Translations under genes and position numbers: made by a program
Shown: positions 56,526 through 64,000 of the stretch, in pieces
Position numbering within the stretch: the stretch's first letter is position 1
Layout of the letters: each line of letters begins with the position of its first letter
Assembly: GCA_026004675.1 (NCBI GenBank)
Contig: BPJP01000004.1
Location: 186,001-250,000, forward strand
From: Gemmatales bacterium
GTDB taxonomy: Bacteria > Planctomycetota > Planctomycetia > Gemmatales > Gemmataceae
DNA length: 64,000 nucleotides
Direction: 5' to 3'
The notes under the pieces: generated by a model
What the model was told of the DNA's origin: nothing
Databases searched by the model: none
What the model saw: the letters and a program-made list of their open reading frames with translations, nothing else

Positions 56526-57599
56526 ATGCTAGCGCGAATCTTGACGGTTGTTTTCCTTTTGACGGTCTCGCTTTCTGTTCGTGCTGATAAAGTGTTGCTG
56601 GTAGCCGGCGGTGAATCGAAAACGGACGGCGTGCCGGCAACACAGTTTAAACTGATCGCGCCGTTTGCCATCGGCTTCGATCAAGCCGGCAACTACTACA
56701 TCGCCGAAATGACGGGAAATCGGGTTCATCGAGTTGATCAGACCGGCAAATTGACAATTATCGGAGGCACGGGCGAAAAGGGAAACGACGGTGACAATGG
56801 TCCGGCGCGCAAGGCCCGCTTCAACGGAATGCATCATCTGGTCGTCGATGCTGATGGTCATTTGCTGCTGGCCGACACCTGGAACCACCGTATTCGCAGG
56901 TTGGATCCGAAGACCGGAGTCGTCACGCCATTTGCCGGAACGGGCAAGAAAGGATTCAGCGGCGACGGCGGTCCAGCGCGGAATGCTGACTTCGGCGGCA
57001 TTTATTGCCTGGCCTTTGATCCACCGAAAAAAAATCTTTATGTCGCCGATTTGGATAATCGCCGCATTCGCGTCATCAACATGGCCACAGGCATTGTGAC
57101 AACCGTCGCGGGCAACGGCAAACGGGGCGTTCCTCCCGATGGCGCGATCGCCAAGAATGCACCTCTCGTCGATCCGCGAGCTGTGGCGGTCGACAGCAAA
57201 GGAAACGTCTACATCCTTGAGCGCGGCGGTCATGCCTTGCGCGTGGTCGGCAAGGAAGGGAAAATCCGCACGGTGGCTGGCACGGGCAAGAAGGGATTTT
57301 CCGGCGACGGCGGGCCTGCGCTTAAAGCCATGTTCAACGGCCCGAAGCACCTGTGCGTCGATTTGGACGACAATGTTTTAATCGCCGATACCGAAAATCA
57401 TGTCATTCGCAAATACCTTCCGAAAGAAGGCAGGATCGTTCGCATCGCCGGTACTGGTAAACGAGGAAAAGAAGGAGTCGGCGGACCGCCGCTGAAAGTC
57501 CAGCTTGCCCAACCCCACGGCGTCTTCCAGCACAAAGATGGGTCGATCTACATCGTCGATAGCAGCAACAACCGCGTGTTGAAGATTGTGAAAGAATAA
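56526..57599 (+). CDS. Secreted NHL-repeat beta-propeller protein
   Basis: A 357-residue protein. The ATG at 56526 has AAAGGTG upstream and opens a signal peptide (ILTVVFLLTVSLSVRAD). Six NHL-type repeats follow: PFAIGFDQAGNYYIAEMTGN, HLVVDADGHLLLADTWNHRI, YCLAFDPPKKNLYVADLDNR, AVAVDSKGNVYILERGGHAL, HLCVDLDDNVLIADTENHVI and GVFQHKDGSIYIVDSSNNRV. Between them lie GTGKKGFSGDGGPA-type loops. The layout is a six-bladed propeller, common among planctomycete exported proteins; ligand or enzyme activity is unknown. Confidence 0.9.
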   Translation: MLARILTVVFLLTVSLSVRADKVLLVAGGESKTDGVPATQFKLIAPFAIGFDQAGNYYIAEMTGNRVHRVDQTGKLTIIGGTGEKGNDGDNGPARKARFNGMHHLVVDADGHLLLADTWNHRIRRLDPKTGVVTPFAGTGKKGFSGDGGPARNADFGGIYCLAFDPPKKNLYVADLDNRRIRVINMATGIVTTVAGNGKRGVPPDGAIAKNAPLVDPRAVAVDSKGNVYILERGGHALRVVGKEGKIRTVAGTGKKGFSGDGGPALKAMFNGPKHLCVDLDDNVLIADTENHVIRKYLPKEGRIVRIAGTGKRGKEGVGGPPLKVQLAQPHGVFQHKDGSIYIVDSSNNRVLKIVKE

Positions 57600-57663
57600 C
57601 GCGGCAAAATTCGGTTGGTGTCGAAAAGCACCCGACTGCCAAGATGGGCGACAGACGAACCGC

Positions 57664-60021
57664 TTAATTGAAGAAGCCCACCCAGAAACTGAAGATTTGT
57701 TCGCGATCGCCGGGACCTTTGACGATCGGGATGCCAAAGTCCAAGGCGATCGGCACCGGTCCCATCATGGGGACGATGATGCGAGCGCCCAGACCCACGG
57801 TCACGCGGTAATCGCGGATGGCGAAATCGCTTTCGACAGTACCCGAATCGACGAAGCCGACGAGGTAGAGTTGGTCGTTGGCACGAAGCGGGACTTGATA
57901 TTCGATGCTGTTGAGAAACATGAATTCGCCACCGGTCTTGAAGCCGAGAACGTCCGGTCCGACGCCGCGGAATTGGAAACCACGCAGGGTTCGGAAACCG
58001 CCCGCGTAGAGTCTTTCGAAGACCGGGGCGTTGCCCGTGACGGCGAGTCGGGTTCGCGCCGCCAGAACATGGCGACCGCTGCCATCGGGGCGTTCGTAGG
58101 TTGTCCAGTACTTGTTCACGTCGATGGAACCGGTGGGAAAGTCGAAGTCACCGAGTACCTGCTCGAAGGACAATTCGAGGATGCTGCCTTCGGTCGGCCG
58201 CAAATACGAGTCACGGGTATCGCGTGTCAAGCCACCGCTGAGACCGATGAGGAGATTGTCGCCGATGACCGAGGTGAAGTCGGTTGGAGCAAAGAAGGGA
58301 ACGCCGGCGACGCGTACGCTCTCGAGTCGAAGCCCGAAGCTTGCCGTCCAGACGTCGTTGAGACGTCTGCCAATATTGATTCGGCCGCCGCGACGGGTTT
58401 CGTCGTATTCGGTGAAGATACGGGTGTAATAGTAGCCGCTCAAACCCAGGCTGAACTGGCTGTCGAAGAGGAACGGTTCGCGGAAACTGATCGTGTAGCG
58501 TTGCAAGCGCGTGCCTGGGACAGCTTCGAGGCGAAATTCCTGGCCGCCGCCACGGAAGGCACGCCCTTCGAGAATATCTTCGATGCTGGTCGGCGGGTTG
58601 AAGATGTCGAAGTTTCGTTCGTTCAAAACGATACTGCCCGTTAACCCCGCGTCGGAGTTGACGCCGAGGCCGAACAGAAGGCTGCCGGTCTGCGTTTCTT
58701 GCACCTGAACCAGGATATCCTTGACGTGGCTGTCACTGTCGAGAACCGTGACAGTAGGGCGGATTCCTTTTTGCGGGTTCGTTTCGAAGATGTTGAGTCG
58801 GGCCAGATTCTGCTCGCTCAAACGCAAATCGGGATAGCTCAGCACCTGTCCGGGATAGACCTGCAATTGCCGCAGAATGACGTTTTGGCGCGTAACGCGG
58901 TTGCCAACAATGAAAATCTGGCCGACGATGTCGGGCGGTTGCTCGACGACATTGTAATGGACGTCTACTTCGCCGGGACGATCTTGCGGGAAGTAGGGTT
59001 CCGCACGCACGGGGGCATTGTAGCCCCGATAGCCATAGTAATCGGTCAGATTGCGGACGTCTTTTTCGACCGTGTTTTGGTTGAAGTTTTCTCCTGGCTG
59101 CAAAGACACGAGTCGCAAGAGTTCGTCTTCCGAAAAGACCGAATTGCCGTGGATGGAGACCGTCGAGACCTTGTAGCGCGGTCCTTCGTCAATGTGGAAA
59201 ATCAGTTGCACATGGCGCATGTCGTCTTCCCACTTCAGTTCACGTGAGACTTTGACGTCGTGGAAACCGAAGCGGCGGTAATATTCGGCTAATTTGAGAA
59301 CGTCTTCGTCGGCTTTGCGAGGATCGAAAGTACCTCCAATAAGGCGCAGCCATTGTTTGGCGGAATAAATCTGCGTCTGCAACCTGGCATCGCTGACGAA
59401 GGTGTTTCCCTCGAAGATGATTTTGCTGACTTTGGCCACCGGACCTTCGGTGATGTTGAAGACGACGCGCTGGTCGGTAGGTTTGTCGCCTTCGACGAGA
59501 ACGACGTTGGCGAGAAGCCTGCCTTTTTCGTGGTAATAGCGGGTCAAAGCGTGTGCCGCCCGACGATTGGCGGCGGGGTTCATGGGCATACCGATTTTCA
59601 AGCCAGTGACCGAGTCGAGATCGTCGCGTTTGACGTGTTTGGCACCGTTGTAGATGATTTCTTTGATTTTGCTTTGCCGAGTTTCGAACTGGAAATAGAC
59701 GATAACTCGTCCATCGGTGGTCATTCTTGGCCAGGCTTTGATGTCGGCAAAGGAATAAGTTTTGGACAAGGCGCGGACGTCTTCGGCCAGGGTGGCTCGC
59801 GAATAAGGGCGACCTGGCTGAGTCTGGATGGCGGCGCGAATCTGTTCTTTGGGGACTGGCAGCCGACCGGATGCCAACGGGATGACGTCGGCGATGGGTT
59901 TTCCTTCCGGGTCGTTGGGGTTCTGTGCTGGCGCGGCAGCCGCCCCAATCAACAGCAGATTTGCCGCGGCAAACGATGCTGCCAAGGCCGAACGAATCTG
60001 TGTGCGGACCAGTTCTTTCAT
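57664..60021 (-). CDS. bamA: Outer-membrane assembly factor BamA (Omp85 family)
   Basis: A 785-residue outer-membrane protein that inserts beta-barrel proteins. The ATG at 60021 has GGAAGGA upstream and a long signal (LAASFAAANLLLIGAAAAPAQ). Several POTRA domains occupy about 40-440 (RPYSRATLAEDVRALSKTY, FEGNTFVSDARLQ, IHGNSVFSEDELLRLVSLQPG, VGNRVTRQNVILRQLQV). The barrel follows, with the family VRG-like segment FRTLRGFQFRGVGP and the C-terminal FSFWVGFFN ending in an aromatic-rich strand. Its presence implies an outer membrane, in keeping with Planctomycetota. Confidence 0.93.
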   Translation of the reverse strand: MKELVRTQIRSALAASFAAANLLLIGAAAAPAQNPNDPEGKPIADVIPLASGRLPVPKEQIRAAIQTQPGRPYSRATLAEDVRALSKTYSFADIKAWPRMTTDGRVIVYFQFETRQSKIKEIIYNGAKHVKRDDLDSVTGLKIGMPMNPAANRRAAHALTRYYHEKGRLLANVVLVEGDKPTDQRVVFNITEGPVAKVSKIIFEGNTFVSDARLQTQIYSAKQWLRLIGGTFDPRKADEDVLKLAEYYRRFGFHDVKVSRELKWEDDMRHVQLIFHIDEGPRYKVSTVSIHGNSVFSEDELLRLVSLQPGENFNQNTVEKDVRNLTDYYGYRGYNAPVRAEPYFPQDRPGEVDVHYNVVEQPPDIVGQIFIVGNRVTRQNVILRQLQVYPGQVLSYPDLRLSEQNLARLNIFETNPQKGIRPTVTVLDSDSHVKDILVQVQETQTGSLLFGLGVNSDAGLTGSIVLNERNFDIFNPPTSIEDILEGRAFRGGGQEFRLEAVPGTRLQRYTISFREPFLFDSQFSLGLSGYYYTRIFTEYDETRRGGRINIGRRLNDVWTASFGLRLESVRVAGVPFFAPTDFTSVIGDNLLIGLSGGLTRDTRDSYLRPTEGSILELSFEQVLGDFDFPTGSIDVNKYWTTYERPDGSGRHVLAARTRLAVTGNAPVFERLYAGGFRTLRGFQFRGVGPDVLGFKTGGEFMFLNSIEYQVPLRANDQLYLVGFVDSGTVESDFAIRDYRVTVGLGARIIVPMMGPVPIALDFGIPIVKGPGDREQIFSFWVGFFN

Positions 60022-60313
60022 GGGTCCTTCCCGAACGTCAGACGATCTTTTGGCGCAAAGGAAGGGGGGCAATAACCAAACGAAAACAAATTGTCAAGTG
60101 AGAAGTACGCGTCTGAACAAGATGACGCACGAGAGGCTGAGACACAGCAATTCCTTTCCAGAGTCGCCTGTCTTTACTCTTGTCAATACGAGCAGTGAGT
60201 CGTTACCAAAGAAGATACAAAAGTAGCGGAAAACAGGCGCCCCGCGCCGCTTCTAGAGAAACTGGCAACATAGGGGGCAACTGCGACCTTCCCGAGCGAC
60301 ACGCCGATCGCTT

Positions 60314-61859
60314 CTAACGGATCGCACGAATCAGGCCGCGCGCCTTATGCCAGGTCTCTTCATACTCGTTTTCCGGGATCGAATCGGCAACGATGCCACC
60401 GCCGACATGGAATTGAATCCAGCCCCCGCCAATCGTCATCGTGCGGATAAGGATGTTGGTGTCGAGCGTGCCGTTGAAGCCGAGAAACCCGAGGCTGCCG
60501 CAGTAAGCGCCACGGGCGTGCGGTTCAAGCTCTGCAATGATTTGCATGGCCCGGATTTTTGGGGCACCGGTGATCGATCCTCCTGGAAAAGCGGCTTGCA
60601 ATAAGTCGATGCCGTCGCGGTCCGCTCGCAGGGTGCCGCGCACTTCAGAAACCAGATGGTGCACGTCGCGGAACGTTTCGAGCCGGCAAACAGCCGGCAC
60701 GCTGACACTGCCGAACTGGCACACACGGCCCAAGTCGTTGCGAAGCAGGTCGACGATCATGATGTTCTCTGCCCGGTCCTTGGGCGAATGACTCAGTTCC
60801 TCCATGAGGCGCTCGTCTTCTGCTGGGGTCGTTCCGCGCGGTCTGGTTCCCTTGATCGGGAACGTTTGCACCTGGTTGCCGTCCAGACAAAGAAACCGTT
60901 CTGGCGATGAACTGGCGAGTTGATAGTCACCCAGATCGAAATAGGCAGCGAAAAAAGCAGGACTACAGTGCCTCAGTCTCTCGTAAACGTTTTCGGCGGA
61001 CAAAGAGGCAGGATATAGCAGGCGTTGCGCCAGGTTGACTTGAAAGCAGTCCCCTGCGTGGACGTGTTCGACGGCTCGTCGCACATGGGCCAGGTAGCTC
61101 GGCCGGTCGAAATTGCTGAGAAGCCCTGGTAGACCGCGATTGACACAGAAACACGGACCTTGCAATTCGACTGGCTTCGACGAACGTCGACGGTACGTTG
61201 GAGCACTTGTCGTCGCCAATCGCCGTCGAAACCATGCCAAACGGCGCTGGGCCCGGCTACGGCGGCGAGTGGGATGCAGCTCGGGGAATCCAGTTGCAAT
61301 CATCCAGGCACGTTCCGCGTTATGATCGAACGCGACCACCCAATCGTACAATCCCACCGCCAATGCCGGGACTTGGAATTCGTCATAGCGCGGCCGGGGC
61401 AACCGTTCCAAATGTCGACCGAGGTCGTAGCTGAACAACCCAGCGGCTCCTCCTTGAAAGGGTGGCAGACCAGCGATCGCGGGTTGGCGAAATAGTTTGA
61501 GTCGCTCGCGCAGAATAACCAGTGGATTGGCCCCCGTAAGGCGTCCGGCTCGACTGGAGAAAACCTGGTCTCGTTGGCTACGCAAGAATTCGAACGGCGA
61601 AGCCGTGATATAGGAATAGCGTCCCCTGCTTTCCCTGCACGACGGCGCTATCCAAAAAAAGAAGATGTCTTAGCCCCTGTAGCCGGCGAAAGACTTCGAC
61701 CGCCGTTAAACCGGCGGGCAACTCTTCTACTAGCGGCTCGAACTCAGGACAGAACGACGTCAAACACGCGCTGGGATGAGAGATGTCTGTCAGGAGATCA
61801 TCGTCTTCCTGCCAGCCGCAGGGCCATGACGTTGCCAGTGCTCGCAAATCCGCTTCCAT
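60314..61859 (-). CDS. pabB: Aminodeoxychorismate synthase component I (frameshifted)
   Basis: Chorismate-utilising enzyme that makes 4-amino-4-deoxychorismate for folate synthesis, with PabA supplying ammonia. The first frame starts at 61859 (MEADLRALATSW); the second runs to 60314. The run of four C at 61623-61626 has one extra base; correcting it gives GKQGRYSYITASPFEFLRSQ, as in PabB/TrpE N-termini. The C-terminal catalytic domain has PSYLAHVRRAVEHVHAGD, QVNLAQRLLYP, SSSPERFL, IKGTRPRG, DLLRNDLGRVC and FPGGSITGAPKIRAMQII. The corrected length is about 514 residues. It is called PabB rather than TrpE from overall resemblance, without other trp genes nearby. Confidence 0.88.
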
Positions 61860-62165
61860 CGTTTCACATTTCTAGTCGATTAAAGCAACTCGACACAGAT
61901 CATCAGCCGTTCTATAAAAGTCTCGGCACGTCGTCGTGCGTAAAAACGGCAGCGAGACTTATTTGCCGGATATTCAGTCTGCGCCAGCCAGCACTCGATC
62001 GCTAACCATTGATGAACGCGGTAGCTGCAAACCTGTTTACGTTTCCGAGTTGCACGAGGCGCTAAAAACCGGTTGAATAAATTTCGTTATAGCAGGTCTG
62101 TGCGCCGCCACCCACCAGTTGCCCAATGCGGCGTCTCAGTCGTCTTCCAAGATAGAAGCGACGTT
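61860..62165. other. Divergent intergenic region
   Basis: Between the divergent pabB and WD40 genes. It must hold both promoters, but no -35/-10 pair stands out. No RNA gene, repeat or hairpin of note seen. Confidence 0.4.
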
Positions 62166-64000
62166 ATGATTCGCGTTCACTGTCAACATTGCGACAAATC
62201 CCTGAAACTCTACAAACAGATCGCGCCGGGCAAACGGATCCGGTGCCCGAGTTGTGGCGGTGTCATCACGATTCCCGATACTGCTTCCGGAGAGCAAAAG
62301 GAACTGGCCGATTTCCCATCGGCGATGCTTTCTTCGTCGCGACGCCGGACCAGAGCTCCGGCTGGTTGGATCTTGTCGTTGGGAATTGTGCTGCTGGTTG
62401 GCTTCGCCGCGGGTGCTGCGTGCATGCTGTTGCTAAGGTCTGGCTCGCCGATTCAAGATGCGGAAAAAAAGCTCGCGTCACTGCCGCAAAAGAGTCATGC
62501 CCCGTCAGGCACATCAAGGCTTAAAACGGACTCGATGTCCAAGTCAGAGCCGCCGCCGAAAAAAAACCGCCGGCAAGCCATTCCCACCCAAGCCACCGAA
62601 AAAGGAACCAGTTTCGCCGCCGAAACCGAAGCCTGAGCGGGAATGGATCGACATTCCCGAAGATGTGCGCCTGTGGCCGGTGGTCAACGCCCGCGGACAC
62701 GTTGCACTGGTTCGCCGCGCTTTGTTTCTCCCCGATGGCAAACGCGTTCTCACTGCCTCATATGACAAAACGGTTCGCATTTGGGATGTGGAAACCGGAG
62801 AACCGTTGACCACATTCCGTCTGCCTGTGGGTCCCAATGCCGAAGGAATGATCCTTGCCGCAGACGTATCCCCCGACGGCAAACGGCTGGCAGTCGCCGG
62901 CGTACCATTTGGCATGGGCAAATATGGGCTGCTTGTCCATATCGTCGATATGGAACAGGGACGCGTGGAAAAGACGCTGCGCGGCCATACGAACATCGTC
63001 AACAGTGTCGATTTCTCGGACGACGGTAAACTTCTGGCCACGTGCAGCAGCGACAAAACGGCCCTGATTTTCGATACCCAGACGTGGCGGTTGCTGCACA
63101 CACTTGAAGGCCACGCCAAAGAGGTGCGCGACGTCCGTTTCGCTCCCGATGGCAAACACCTGGCCACGGCTTCGTTCGACAAGACCGCACGAATCTGGTC
63201 GGTGGAAAACGGCAAAATGCTGCACGAACTGGTCGGTCACGCTGATGCATGCGTCGCTGTGACATGGAGCTTTAGTAGCAAACTTCTGGTCACAGGCAGC
63301 ACCGACGGGGAAATCCGCCTCTGGACTGCGGACGGACAGCTGCGGAAAACATTTCGGCCTTTTCAAGGCAATGGCGCCCAACTGACTTCTGTCAAGTTCG
63401 CGCCCGACGGCCAGCGTGTCCTCTACACCGGGAATGCCGAGAAAAATCTCGCCGGCATTCTTGACCTCGTGGACGGCGAGACGAAGGTTCGCTTTGAACA
63501 ACACACCAATACGATTGTGGACGGCCAATTTTCGCCGGACGGGCAGTTAGCTGTCTCCACCGGCGGCAACGACCACGAAACCTTCATCTGGAAAACCGAC
63601 GATGGCTCCCTCGTGCAAAAACTGCAAAGCGCCACCCGGACTATCTGGGGCACCGGCTGGGGGCCGGATGGTAAAACCATCGCCTGGGGACACGTCAATC
63701 TCGGCAATCTCGTTAAGGCGACGACCCAACTCGAATACACCTTGAATCTCGAATCGTTGGAGTTCGGCCCGCTGCCCAAAGATGGGGACACTTTCCATCG
63801 CGCGGTCCTCGAGCGGAATGGCTACAGTCTCGATATAATCGACTATAGCAAATTGAACATTTCTAAAAATGGCACACTTCTACATACGATCACACCGAAG
63901 AATCCCGGCGATCGCATCTATTGCGCGTCGATGGTCGACGACAAACACGCTGTCGTCGGCGGCATGATGAAGATGTTTCTTCTCGATGTCGAAAGCGGCA
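62166..64000 (+). CDS. Zinc-ribbon membrane protein with WD40 repeats (frameshifted; runs off the window)
   Basis: The start ATG at 62166 begins a zinc-ribbon-like motif (CQHCDKSLKLYKQIAPGK, then CPSCGG), followed by one membrane helix (WILSLGIVLLVGFAAGAACM) and a Lys/Pro-rich linker. The A8 run at 62559-62566 has one A too many; with seven the frame continues through KPFPPKPPKKEPVSPPKP into WD40 repeats from about 62690: DGKRVLTASYDKTVRIWDVE, DGKLLATCSSDKTALIFDTQ, DGKHLATASFDKTARIWSVE and SKLLVTGSTDGEIRLWTADG. The frame is open to the window end without a stop, so the 3' end is missing. A scaffold or sensor role is likely, by analogy only. Confidence 0.88.

Noticed and set aside
57697..58644. 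Plus-strand open frame of 315 codons opposite bamA
   Set aside because: Antisense to a firmly identified bamA; acidic low-complexity composition with no domain.

Overview
The window looks like a piece of a planctomycete chromosome (Planctomycetota, probably Gemmataceae-like). This is inferred from gene content: two DUF1501 proteins with twin-arginine signals, a DUF1559 pseudopilin-like protein, two Ser/Thr kinases ending in PilZ domains, a BamA/Omp85 protein, LptF/G and AsmA-like envelope proteins, and many secreted proteins of unknown function. No rRNA genes, CRISPR arrays or prophages are visible. One tRNA-Ala(GGC) and one complete insertion sequence are present.

Layout. 1-4.3 kb: 3' part of acs, two secreted unknowns (one with a YHS domain) and an IlvD/Edd-type dehydratase of the YjhG/YagF group. 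4.4-7.2 kb: three secreted paralogues built from one, one and three copies of the same unit. 7.3-12.3 kb: GNAT acetyltransferase, kinase-PilZ protein, MarR regulator, small secreted proteins and a sigma factor. 12.5-15.5 kb: gamma-glutamyltransferase and a YeiH-type transporter, each with a frameshift. 15.8-20.9 kb: AddB-like nuclease, then a Ca2+/H+ antiporter translationally coupled to a peroxiredoxin-like gene whose first redox cysteine is an in-frame TGA, so a probable selenoprotein. 21-24.3 kb: sialidase, unknown secreted protein and sugar-type ABC permease. 24.5-32.4 kb: DUF1501 protein, family 4 uracil-DNA glycosylase, LptF/G permease, large AsmA-like protein and DUF1559 protein. 32.7 kb: tRNA-Ala. 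33-37 kb: two secreted proteins and threonine synthase.

37.3-42.6 kb is the replication core: a short DnaA lacking domains I and II, dnaN, a DciA-type DUF721 gene and gyrB, with no recF. 42.8-51.6 kb: second DUF1501 protein, transglutaminase-like protein, ceramidase-like protein, second kinase-PilZ protein, Gfo/Idh-like membrane protein, ThuA protein, a group II intron remnant and a leucine-rich repeat protein. 51.8-53.3 kb: methylmalonate-semialdehyde dehydrogenase. 53.3-56.3 kb: a porin gene split by a 1476-bp IS1182-like element. Deleting the element plus one copy of its 4-bp target duplication restores the reading frame exactly. 56.5-64 kb: NHL-repeat protein, BamA, pabB and the start of a zinc-ribbon/WD40 membrane protein.

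Eight apparent frameshifts, all in homopolymer runs and mostly one extra base, break seven otherwise well-conserved genes. Sequencing or assembly error is the simplest explanation, and these genes are annotated over their full corrected spans.
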